From the NCBI GenBank assembly GCA_963205495.1, contig CAUJIN010000003.1, forward strand, positions 1 to 64,000: a DNA stretch of 64,000 bases. The letters run 5' to 3'. Below, piece by piece: positions 8,915 to 20,013 of this stretch. The position numbers were made by a program, and so were the translations under genes. Under the pieces are notes generated by a model that was not told the DNA's origin, did not search any database, and saw nothing but the letters and a program-made list of their open reading frames with translations. Source of the DNA: Pseudomonadota bacterium. GTDB lineage: Bacteria; Pseudomonadota; Gammaproteobacteria; Xanthomonadales; Xanthomonadaceae. How positions within the stretch are numbered: the stretch's first letter is position 1; every line of letters begins with the position of its first letter.

Positions 8915-10151
8915 TTTCCGCATCGCCTATCGCCCGTTCCCGCAGCAGCAGGCGTATTTCCGCCGCAAGGTGAACATGCCCAGCGCGCGCTGGGACGACC
9001 TCATGCACGGCGAACACGCCCACGGCTTCATGGCGGCGGGCGTGGCGCGCATGGATGTACTCGAAGACATCCGCCAAGCGGTGCAGGACGCCATCGATCG
9101 GGGCGAAGGCTTCCCCGCGTTCCAGGCGCGGATGCGGAACATCATTGCGGACAAGGGATGGATCGGTGGCGCGGGAGACGAGTCCGAGGCCCGTCGCGCC
9201 TGGCGCATGCGCATGATCTACCAGACCAACCTGCGCACCAGCTACATGGCCGGCCGCTGGGAGGATCTGCAGAAGTTCCCCTATCTGCGCTACCAGCACA
9301 ACACCATCAACAACCCGCGCCACGAACATCAGGCATGGGATGGCCTGGTGCTGGCCAGCGACGACCTCTGGTGGGACACGCACTATCCACCCAACGGCTG
9401 GGGCTGCCGCTGCACCGTGACTGGCGTCGGCAAGGGCCGCATGCGCATGCTGGGCAAGGATGGCCCCGATCCCGTGCCCGATCCGAGCGATGGCGACCCG
9501 CCACCGGAGTGGGCGTATCACCCGGGCAAGGCGGCGCGATCGCTGCCGGCCGCCGAATCGTTCGGCCGCAAGGTGATGGCGCTGCCGCCGGAGTGGCGCA
9601 AGGCGGCATTGGATGATGCGCAGAACAGGCGCGTGGAGTGGTTTGGCGACTGGCCGGCCTTCGTGGATACGGTTCGCTCCGAGATTGCCGCCGGCGCAGC
9701 TCGCCCACAGGGTGCGGCTACGCCGCTGGGCTTCATCCCCTCGGGCGCGGTGGGCGTTCTGGCTACGGGGCGAGCCTTGAACGGGCGCACCTTCGCGCCG
9801 GTACTGCCGCAGACTGCGTTGATCGCCACCACCGACCGCGCCGTCTATCACGCTCTGCGCGATGCCAAGTTCGATGACCGGCCGCAGCTGCGCGAGCTGT
9901 TCGCCGAGGCCATGCGGACCGCGCCGGAATGGGTGGCGAGGGCGGATGCGGTGCTGTGGGATCCCGAACTGTCTGCGCTGCTCTTCGCGCGCAAGGCGGC
10001 CGACGGGCGCTATCTGACGCTTGTTGCCCGGGTCGACATGCTGGAGCAGCGTTCGAAGCAGCCGATTACTGCGGCGTGGGTGCGAACCCTGGAGATCTAT
10101 GGGTCGCAAGCCTTGGCGCGGTTTTCACTTGTCAGTGGCGCGTTGGAGTAG
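8907..10151 (+). CDS. phage head morphogenesis protein, Mu gpF-like (GTG start)
   Basis: YRPFPQQQAYFRRKV...TNLRTSYMAGRWEDLQKFPYLRYQHNTINNPRHEHQAWDGL...PPNGWGCRC. Confidence 0.9.
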   Translation: MPDFRIAYRPFPQQQAYFRRKVNMPSARWDDLMHGEHAHGFMAAGVARMDVLEDIRQAVQDAIDRGEGFPAFQARMRNIIADKGWIGGAGDESEARRAWRMRMIYQTNLRTSYMAGRWEDLQKFPYLRYQHNTINNPRHEHQAWDGLVLASDDLWWDTHYPPNGWGCRCTVTGVGKGRMRMLGKDGPDPVPDPSDGDPPPEWAYHPGKAARSLPAAESFGRKVMALPPEWRKAALDDAQNRRVEWFGDWPAFVDTVRSEIAAGAARPQGAATPLGFIPSGAVGVLATGRALNGRTFAPVLPQTALIATTDRAVYHALRDAKFDDRPQLRELFAEAMRTAPEWVARADAVLWDPELSALLFARKAADGRYLTLVARVDMLEQRSKQPITAAWVRTLEIYGSQALARFSLVSGALE

Positions 10152-10152
10152 T

Positions 10153-10233
10153 CGGGCTGGGGTGGGATTCGAACCCACGATACGCAGCGCCTGCTGGCGC
10201 CTCACCTCTACCTGATCGGCGTCCTACCAGCCC
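10153..10233 (-). other. tRNA-like element (7-bp acceptor stem plus canonical T-arm, non-canonical D/anticodon region)
   Basis: Minus strand: GGGCTGG-TA-...-GTGGG TTCGAAT CCCAC-C-CCAGCCC-G; central GCGCC AGCA GGCGC hairpin. Confidence 0.5.
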
Positions 10234-10249
10234 GTGAGGAAATCCTACC

Positions 10250-10756
10250 ATGACCGACACCGTCACCATCACGCTGGACGATGCCGCCGTACAAGCGGCA
10301 TTCGACCGCCTCACCCGGCTCGGGCGCGATACCAGCCCGATGATGGCCGAGATCGCCGAGCACTTGCTGGAGAGCACGCAGCGCCGCTTCGATTCCGGCA
10401 CCGGCCCGGATGGCGTGCCCTGGGTTCCGCTGGAGGATGGCAGCGGCCGCACGCCGCTGCGGGTCAGCGGCACACTGCGCGATCAGATTTTTCCGAGCCA
10501 CGGATCAGACTTCGCCCAGATCGCGGCTACGACAAAGTACGCGCGCGCGCACCAGGAGGGCACGCCGCCCTATGTCATCCTTCCGGTCAAGGGGAAGGCG
10601 CTGTCTTTCCTCGGGCCGGGTGGCGACAGGATTGCCCGGCGCAAGGTCAACCACCCGGGCCTGCCGCCGCGCCCTTTCCTCGGCCTGTCCGACCAAGACC
10701 GCGCAGACATCGAGCAGATCGCCGGCGCATACTTGGAAGAGGCCGCAGGCGGATGA
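10250..10756 (+). CDS. phage virion morphogenesis protein, Mu gpG-like
   Basis: DRLTRLGRDTSPMMAEIAEHLLESTQRRFDSGTGPDGVPWVPLEDGSGRTPLRVSGTLRDQI. Confidence 0.85.
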   Translation: MTDTVTITLDDAAVQAAFDRLTRLGRDTSPMMAEIAEHLLESTQRRFDSGTGPDGVPWVPLEDGSGRTPLRVSGTLRDQIFPSHGSDFAQIAATTKYARAHQEGTPPYVILPVKGKALSFLGPGGDRIARRKVNHPGLPPRPFLGLSDQDRADIEQIAGAYLEEAAGG

Positions 10757-10814
10757 CGTAGGCCACCGACCCCGCCTGCGTCGTTGTTGCGCCTCCCGCA
10801 ATAAAGTTGCAGTT

Positions 10815-10853
10815 TTTGTTCGTCGTTGTTCGCCTGTGTTCGGCTTTGTTCCC
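10815..10853. repeat. Four TTGTTC/GTGTTC repeats phased at 10 bp; candidate Mu-like prophage right-end transposase sites
   Basis: TTGTTC at 10816 and 10826, GTGTTC at 10836, TTGTTC at 10846; related GTCGTTGTTGCGCC at 10779. Confidence 0.45.
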
Positions 10854-11004
10854 CATTTATCGCGCTCACAGCCCTTCATTTATAAAGCTCGGGGACACGC
10901 AGCGCATCCGGGCCGCGAGGCGCGCACCCCTGACCATCGGCCCATTCCCGCCGGCAGGACGGCGCTTACACTCCGAGGCCCGTTTTATCCTCCAGGCAAT
11001 CCCG

Positions 11005-13176
11005 ATGCGCCTTTCGCTCCTTTGTGCCGGCCTCCTGGCCGCGACGCCCGCCCTCGCCGTGGAGGGCATGTGGACGCCCGAGCAGCTTCCGGAAATATCC
11101 GCGGCGCTGACCCGCACCGGCCTGAAGCTCGATCCGGCGGCGCTGTCCGACCTCACCGGCCAGCCGATGGGTGCGGTGGTGTCCCTGGGCGGCTGCACCG
11201 CCTCGTTCGTCTCGCCCAACGGCCTGGTGGTCACCAACCACCACTGCGCCTACGGTTCGCTGCAGCTCAACTCCACGCCGGAAAACCACCTGCTGCGCGA
11301 CGGCTTCGTCGCCGCTTCGCTCGCCGACGAACCTTCCGCAGGACCTGCGGCGCGCATCTGGGTGACCGAGGACATCCGCGACGTGACCGACCGGGTGCTC
11401 GGAGGCATAGGGAAGAAGGCCACCGACCGCCAGCGCAACGACGCCATCGAGGCCGCGCAGAAGAAGCTCGTGGCCGAATGCGAGGCCGACGGCCAATACC
11501 GCTGCCGGGTGTTCTCGCACTTCGGCGGCGTGCAGTACCGCCTGTTCCGGCAGATGGAAATCCGCGACGTGCGCATCGCCTACGCCCCGCCCGAGGCCAT
11601 CGGCAAGTTCGGCGGCGACACCGACAACTGGCAGTGGCCGCGTCACACCGGCGACTTCACCTTCTACCGCGCCTACGTCGGCCCGGACGGCAAGCCTGCG
11701 GCCTACTCGAAGGACAACGTGCCCTACCGGCCCAGGCGTTTCCTTCCGCTGGCGAAGGAAGGCGTTTCCGAGGGCGACTTCGTGATGGTGGCCGGCTACC
11801 CGGGCCGCACCCAGCGATACCAGCTCGCCGACCAGATCGACGATGCGATCGACTGGAGCTATCCCACCCAGATCGCGATCTTCGACGACCAGATGGGGAT
11901 CCTCGCCGACGCAGGCAAGAACGATCCGGACGTGGCGATCAAGTACGCCGCGACGCTGGCCTGGATGAACAACGGCCGCAAGAACATGGCGGGGATGCTG
12001 GAAGGTTTCCATCGCGCGGATGCCGCGGGCACCAAACGGCGCGAGGAAAACGCGCTGGTGGCCTGGCTAAAGGGACAGGGCGGCAAGGGCGAGGCCGCGC
12101 TAGCCAACTACCGCGACTATGTGAAGGTGATCGACTCCCAGCGCGCCACCCGCGAGCGCGACCGCATCTTCGCGGCGCTCGGCGTCAGCGGCCTGATCGG
12201 CTCGGCCAACACGCTCTACCGCCTCGCGCACGAGCGCACCCGCCCCGACGCCGAGCGCGAGATGGGCTTCCAGGAGCGCGACTGGCCGGTGCTTGAAGCC
12301 AGCCAGCGCCAGCTCGATCGCCGCATGGACCCGGACGTGGACCGCAAGATCCTCGAATACTGGATGACGAAGTACGCCGCGCTGCCGTCCGCGCAGCGCC
12401 TGCCCGAGTTGGACGCCTGGGCCGGACTGTCGGGGGATGCTCCTTCCACCGAACGCATGAAGGCGCAGATCGACGCGCTTTACGCCAGTACCCGGCTGGC
12501 TTCACTGGACGCGCGCATGGCCGCGTTCCAGGCCACCCCGGCCGAGCTGGATGCCAGCGAGGACGGATTCATCCGCCTCGCCGCCGCGCTGTATCCGGCG
12601 ATGCGGCGCATGGAAGCCGAGCGCAAGGCGTTCAACGGCGCGCTTGCGCGCCTGCAGCCGGGCTACATGCAGGCGCTGATCGACTTTCGCGCCAGCCAGG
12701 GCCGGGCCACCTATCCGGACGCCAATTCCAGCCTGCGCATCACCTTCGGCAACGTGATGGGCGTGTCACCGCGCGATGGTCTCTACTACCAGCCCTTCAC
12801 CACCACGCGCGGGCTGGTGGAAAAACACACCGGCGAGGGCGAGTTCGACGCCACCGCCGCCCAGCTCGAAGCCATCGCCGCGCGCCGCTTCGGGCGGTGG
12901 GAAGTTCCGGCGCTCAAGGACGTGCCGGTGAACTACCTGGCCGATCTGGACGTGACCGGCGGCAACTCCGGTTCCCCCACGCTCAACGCCAAGGGCGAGC
13001 TGGTGGGCCTGATCTTCGACGGCATCTGGGAGTCGGTGGCCTCCAACTGGGTGTTCGACCCGGCGCTCACCCGCACCATCCACGTAGATTCGCGCTACAT
13101 GCTCTGGGTGATGGACGAGGTGTACCCCGCCCCGGCAATCCTCGAAGAGCTGGGCGTGACACCACATCGCCGGTAG
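11005..13176 (+). CDS. S46 family peptidase (dipeptidyl-peptidase 7/11-like), secreted
   Basis: Signal peptide MRLSLLCAGLLAATPALA; VTNHHCAYGS and TGGNSGSPTLN catalytic motifs. Confidence 0.92.
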   Translation: MRLSLLCAGLLAATPALAVEGMWTPEQLPEISAALTRTGLKLDPAALSDLTGQPMGAVVSLGGCTASFVSPNGLVVTNHHCAYGSLQLNSTPENHLLRDGFVAASLADEPSAGPAARIWVTEDIRDVTDRVLGGIGKKATDRQRNDAIEAAQKKLVAECEADGQYRCRVFSHFGGVQYRLFRQMEIRDVRIAYAPPEAIGKFGGDTDNWQWPRHTGDFTFYRAYVGPDGKPAAYSKDNVPYRPRRFLPLAKEGVSEGDFVMVAGYPGRTQRYQLADQIDDAIDWSYPTQIAIFDDQMGILADAGKNDPDVAIKYAATLAWMNNGRKNMAGMLEGFHRADAAGTKRREENALVAWLKGQGGKGEAALANYRDYVKVIDSQRATRERDRIFAALGVSGLIGSANTLYRLAHERTRPDAEREMGFQERDWPVLEASQRQLDRRMDPDVDRKILEYWMTKYAALPSAQRLPELDAWAGLSGDAPSTERMKAQIDALYASTRLASLDARMAAFQATPAELDASEDGFIRLAAALYPAMRRMEAERKAFNGALARLQPGYMQALIDFRASQGRATYPDANSSLRITFGNVMGVSPRDGLYYQPFTTTRGLVEKHTGEGEFDATAAQLEAIAARRFGRWEVPALKDVPVNYLADLDVTGGNSGSPTLNAKGELVGLIFDGIWESVASNWVFDPALTRTIHVDSRYMLWVMDEVYPAPAILEELGVTPHRR

Positions 13177-13177
13177 G

Positions 13178-13226
13178 TCGGGGCTGCGCCCCCGACGCCG
13201 TGCAGGGGCTACGTCCCCGACGGCGG
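13178..13226. repeat. REP-like intergenic palindrome (GTCGGGG...CCCCGAC family)
   Basis: GTCGGGGctgcgCCCCCGAC...GGGGctacGTCCCCGAC between convergent genes; related copy at 31381. Confidence 0.5.
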
Positions 13227-13231
13227 GCGCA

Positions 13232-14911
13232 TCACCGCCCGCCGCGCAGGATGGAGACCAGCACCCAGACGCCTCCCAGCGCGGCGCCGATGAAGCCGAG
13301 CACGCCGAATCCGGAGATGCTCGACAGCGCAATCGGCCCCTTGATGTTCATCACGATGGCCGAGCCGATGATCAGCGCCGAGGTGACCAGGCCGATCGTG
13401 AGCCGGCTGACGGCGCGGTCGAGCTGGTCGCCGAAGGGCTTGAGCGAGGTCACTTCCACCTCGACGTGAAGCTTGCCGCGCCGCGCCAGACGCAGGATGT
13501 GGCGCAGGTCGCGCGGCAGGCTGGAGACCAGCCCCATCGCGCTGGAAAAGAGGTGCAGCCCGCGCTGCGCCAGCGCCCCGGGCGAATACTGCTCGGACAG
13601 CGCGCGGCGCAGGTAGGGCGCGGCCACGGCGGCCATGTCGAAATCCGGGTCCAGCTCGCGCCCCATGCCTTCCAGCGTGACGAAGGCCTTGAGCATCAGG
13701 GCCAGGTCCGGCGGCAGGGTCAGTCCGTTGTTGCGCAGCACCGCGATCATGTCGGCAAGCATCCGGCCAAAGCCCAGGTGCTTGAGCGGCACGCCGCGGT
13801 AGGTGTCCACGAAGGCGTCGATTTCGGTGATGAGCTGCGCCTCGTCGATGTCGAACCCGCCGCTCCAGTCCAGCAGCACCTCCGACACCAGCTCCACCTG
13901 CCGGCTCGCCAGACCGTGAAGGAGGCGGGCGATCTGCCGGCGGCGCTCGGCGCTGAGCCGCCCGACCATGCCGAAATCGATCAGGGCGATGCGGTTGTCC
14001 GACAGGAAGAACACGTTGCCGGGATGCGGGTCGGCGTGGAAGAAGCCGTCTTCCAGCACCATCTTGAGGATGACCGACGCGCCCTGCCGCGCCAGTTGCG
14101 AGCGGTCCAGCCGCGCCGCATCGATCTGATCCGGCGCGCCGGCGGGAATGCCGACCACGAAATCCTGCACGTTGAGCCGCTCGCGGACGTATTGCCAGTG
14201 CACGCGCGGCACGACGAGCTGCGGAAGGTCCGCGAAGTTGCGCGCGATGCGTTCGGCGCTGCGGCACTCGGCGGCGAAATCCAGCTCGCGCCGCAGCGAG
14301 AGCGCGAACTGGCGAACCACGTCGCGCGGGCGGTAGCGGCGCCAGTCGGGCATTTCGCTCTCGACGACCTCGGCCAGTCGCCCCAGCAGCCGCAGGTCCG
14401 CCTCGATGGTCGGCGCGATGTCGGGCCGGCGCACCTTCAGCACCACGCGCGTGCCGTCCTCCAGTTCGGCCAGATAGGCCTGCCCGAGCGAGGCGGCGGC
14501 GAGCGGGGTTTCGCGCAGATTGCGGAAGACCTCGTGCGGCGGGCGCCCCAGATCTTCCTCGAGCTGGGCGGCGATGCGCTCGAAGGGCGCCGCCGGCACC
14601 GCGTTCTGCAGGCGGCTCAGTTCGGCGATCCACTCCGGCCCGAACAGGTCCACGCGGGTGGCGAGGATCTGCCCGAGCTTGACGAAGGTCGGACCGAGGT
14701 CCTCCAGCGCACGGCGCACGCGCTGCGGCGGGGAGAGCTTCAGCATGTCCTCCCGCACCGCCTGCCAGTGCAGCATCCGCCCGGCTCGTTCCAGCACGCC
14801 GGCCAGGCCAACGCGCTGCACCACGTCGCCGAAACCGTAGCGGATCAGCACCGCCGCGATTTCCTGCACCCGGCCCATGTCCCGCACCGCGCCCAGCGCT
14901 TCCAGCAGCAT
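13232..14911 (-). CDS. ubiB: ABC1/AarF/UbiB family kinase-like protein
   Basis: LGPTFVKLGQILATRVDLFGPEW...; DGFFHADPHPGNVFFL; C-terminal TM helices. Confidence 0.88.
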   Translation of the reverse strand: MLLEALGAVRDMGRVQEIAAVLIRYGFGDVVQRVGLAGVLERAGRMLHWQAVREDMLKLSPPQRVRRALEDLGPTFVKLGQILATRVDLFGPEWIAELSRLQNAVPAAPFERIAAQLEEDLGRPPHEVFRNLRETPLAAASLGQAYLAELEDGTRVVLKVRRPDIAPTIEADLRLLGRLAEVVESEMPDWRRYRPRDVVRQFALSLRRELDFAAECRSAERIARNFADLPQLVVPRVHWQYVRERLNVQDFVVGIPAGAPDQIDAARLDRSQLARQGASVILKMVLEDGFFHADPHPGNVFFLSDNRIALIDFGMVGRLSAERRRQIARLLHGLASRQVELVSEVLLDWSGGFDIDEAQLITEIDAFVDTYRGVPLKHLGFGRMLADMIAVLRNNGLTLPPDLALMLKAFVTLEGMGRELDPDFDMAAVAAPYLRRALSEQYSPGALAQRGLHLFSSAMGLVSSLPRDLRHILRLARRGKLHVEVEVTSLKPFGDQLDRAVSRLTIGLVTSALIIGSAIVMNIKGPIALSSISGFGVLGFIGAALGGVWVLVSILRGGR

Positions 14912-14996
14912 CGCTCGTCCTCCGCCTTCCGGCCCTCGCGTGCGAGCTTACCCGCACCGGGCGGCGGCGGGTCGGCGAGGGCCAGCGGTTCCTGCC

Positions 14997-16394
<1,398 letters not shown>

Positions 16395-16673
16395 CTACCC
16401 GCTGCGCGCACTTCGGCCTGCGTTGGCGCCACTGGCGGGGCTGCGGGTAACGGGGACGCGGCGGTCGTCCGGCGCACGCCCCGGGCCGAGGGTGTGAACC
16501 AAGCGCCCGGCTCCGTGGCCGGATTCCCTGCCGTCGTCAGCCAAAATGCGAGGCAAAACCATCGAATGCGCGGCGCAAGCCCGTACCCACCACCGGCTCG
16601 GTTTCCAGCAGCGCACGGTGTTTCGCCATGCCCTGTTCGGCTACCTCCAGCAGAGCCTCGATGCGGCGCTCAG

Positions 16674-16812
16674 GTAGGTCGGAACCCGCGCAGCGGATTT
16701 CGCCGTGGCGGTGTCGCGCGGGCACGGTGTCGCGATGCATCCGCGAGACCGAGAGGGAGGTGCGCCGAGGGACCGGGCGACGGCGGAATCGCCTTCGGCG
16801 GTTCCGCCCTGC
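16674..16812. repeat. ~135-bp intergenic repeat, copy A (MITE/BIME-like, inverted GGCGGAACC/GGTTCCGCC termini)
   Basis: Near-identical to 16983-17116 over >120 bp; ends GGCGGAATCGCCTTCGGCGGTTCCGCCCT. Confidence 0.75.
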
Positions 16813-16982
16813 CTGCTGGAAGATCGGGTGCGGCTCGCGGCTGGCGTACTCTTCCAGCCGGTACGGCATCCGCAGGCGGATGGATTCTGAAGAGCTTCAG
16901 CGCAGCAAGCTGCGCTCTACGGCGATGCTCCGGCCCGGGAACGCGTATCCCGCTTACTGCGCACCCGTTCTGGTACACACGA

Positions 16983-17116
16983 GTAGGGCGGAACCCGCGC
17001 AGCGGATTCCGCCGTGGCGGTGTCGCGCGGGCACGGTGTCGCGATGCATCCGCGAGACCGAGAGGGAGGTGCGCCGAGGGACCGGGCGACGGCGGAATCG
17101 CCTCCGGCGCCCTACC
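16983..17116. repeat. ~135-bp intergenic repeat, copy B
   Basis: TAGGGCGGAACCCGCGCAGCGGATTCCGCCGTGGCGGTGTCGCGCGGGCACGGTGTCGCGATGCATCCGCGAGACCGAGAGGGAGG..., few mismatches to copy A. Confidence 0.75.
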
Positions 17117-17143
17117 GGCAGCTCGGGCGCTTTCGGAGCGCTG

Positions 17144-18448
17144 TCATTCCTCGACGTGCGGCAGTACCGAGATGGCGGTGGCGCGCGGGCCTTCGACTTT
17201 GCGCACGATCAGGGTGAATCCTTCCGGGAAGCGCAGGGTGTCGCCTTCCACGGGCAGGCGCTCCAGGCGCGAGGTGATGAGGCCGCCGACCGAGTTGATG
17301 TCGTCGGGCGCGGCGATTTCTCGGTCGAGCAGGCGTTCCAGGCGGTAGATCGGGATGCCGCCATGGATGGTGAAGCTGCCGTCTGCAGCGCGCTGGATGC
17401 CGTCGCCGGCGTGGCGGCGCATCTCGTCGCGCACATCGCCGATGATCACCTGCACGATGTCGCTCAGGGTCAGGAAGCCGGCGATGCGGCCGGAGTCCTC
17501 GCGCCCCAGCGCGATCGAGGACTGGCCGCCCTTGAACTGGCGCAGCACCTCGAAGATCGGCGTGTCGAGCGCGGTGACGATGGCCGGGCGCAGCAGCGGG
17601 CGCACATCCCCGATGCGCTTGCCGCCGGCGATGGCTTGCAACAGGTCCTTGGCGTGCAGCACGCCGAGCGCGTGCTCGTCGTCGGCATCGAACCACGGAT
17701 AGCGGCTGAACTGGGATCGCTGGAATTCGGCGAGGATTTCCTCCTGCGTCATGCCCTCGTGCAGGCTGGCGAGCTGCTCGCGGGTGCGCAGTAGGTCGCC
17801 GACCACCAGCTCGGGCAGCTCCAGCGCGTGGCTCATCATGGTGATTTCCTCGCCGCCGTCGCGGATGCCGCGGTGGCCGTGCAGGATCAGCTTGAGCTCG
17901 TCGCGCGAGAACGACTGCGCGTGCTCGTCGGCGTGTTCCAGCCCGAACCAGCGCAGGATCAGGAAGGCGCTGGCGTTGAGCACCCAGATGGCCGGATACA
18001 TGAGCCAGTAGAAGGCGAAAAGCGGTGCCGCCGTCCACAGCGAAACCCCGCTCGGTCGACGCAGCGCGAGCGACTTGGGGGCCAGCTCGCCCAGCACGAT
18101 GTGCAGGAAGGAGATGATCGTGAAGGCGACGATGAAGGCCACCAGATGCGCGGTTTCCGGCGGCAGCGAGAACATCGCGAACAGCGGGTCGAGCAGGGCC
18201 GCGAACGCCGGCTCGCCAATCCAGCCCAGGCCCAGCGAGGCCAGGGTGATGCCGAGCTGGCAGGCCGAGAGATAGGCGTCCAGATGGCTGTGGACGTTCA
18301 GCAGAACGCGGCCGCGCCAGCCGTGGATTTCGGCCATCGCCGTGGCCTGGGTGTGGCGCAGCTTGACCAGCGAGAATTCGGCGGCGACGAAGAAGCCGTT
18401 GAGTGCCACCAGGAACAGCGCGGCGAGGAGGTAAAGCAGGTTTTGCAA
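17144..18448 (-). CDS. CNNM/CBS-domain transporter-like protein (CorC/HlyC hemolysin family)
   Basis: MQNLLYLLAALFLVALNGFFVAAEFSLVKLRHTQ...; CBS pair; C-terminal ...INSVGGLITSRLERLPVEGD. Confidence 0.9.
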   Translation of the reverse strand: MQNLLYLLAALFLVALNGFFVAAEFSLVKLRHTQATAMAEIHGWRGRVLLNVHSHLDAYLSACQLGITLASLGLGWIGEPAFAALLDPLFAMFSLPPETAHLVAFIVAFTIISFLHIVLGELAPKSLALRRPSGVSLWTAAPLFAFYWLMYPAIWVLNASAFLILRWFGLEHADEHAQSFSRDELKLILHGHRGIRDGGEEITMMSHALELPELVVGDLLRTREQLASLHEGMTQEEILAEFQRSQFSRYPWFDADDEHALGVLHAKDLLQAIAGGKRIGDVRPLLRPAIVTALDTPIFEVLRQFKGGQSSIALGREDSGRIAGFLTLSDIVQVIIGDVRDEMRRHAGDGIQRAADGSFTIHGGIPIYRLERLLDREIAAPDDINSVGGLITSRLERLPVEGDTLRFPEGFTLIVRKVEGPRATAISVLPHVEE

Positions 18449-18535
18449 GCGTGGCTCGCGATGACCGCAGGGATCGGAAGTCTAGCAGCAGGATTCCGGC
18501 TGCCGCGCGCGGCGCTAGAATGGCGGATACTCAAA

Positions 18536-18550
18536 GAATGAGAATCATTC
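18536..18550 (+). promoter_or_regulatory. Fur-box-like palindrome at fumC start
   Basis: GAATGA-GAA-TCATTC, perfect 6-bp arms; core AATGAGAATCATT vs Fur core AATGATAATCATT. Confidence 0.6.
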
Positions 18551-18552
18551 CC

Positions 18553-19944
<1,392 letters not shown>

Positions 19945-19976
19945 GGCGATTGGATCGCGTTTTGTCGGGGGCATAG

Positions 19977-20009
19977 CCCCGCCCTGCGGCGCTCCGCCGC
20001 AGGGCGGGG
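19977..20009. terminator. 15-bp perfect-stem hairpin between convergent fumC and ABC permease genes
   Basis: CCCCGCCCTGCGGCG ctc CGCCGCAGGGCGGGG. Confidence 0.55.
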
Positions 20010-20013
20010 TGAG

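Noticed and set aside
9929-10237. ORF ending ...GWDSNPRYAAPAGASPLPDRRPTSP
   Set aside because: GWDSNPR-type peptides are a classic artefact of translating antisense tRNA T-arms; it instead pointed to the tRNA-like element.
16674-17116. CRISPR-like array
   Set aside because: Only two long (~130 bp) copies separated by ~175 bp with no short regular repeat-spacer structure and no cas genes.
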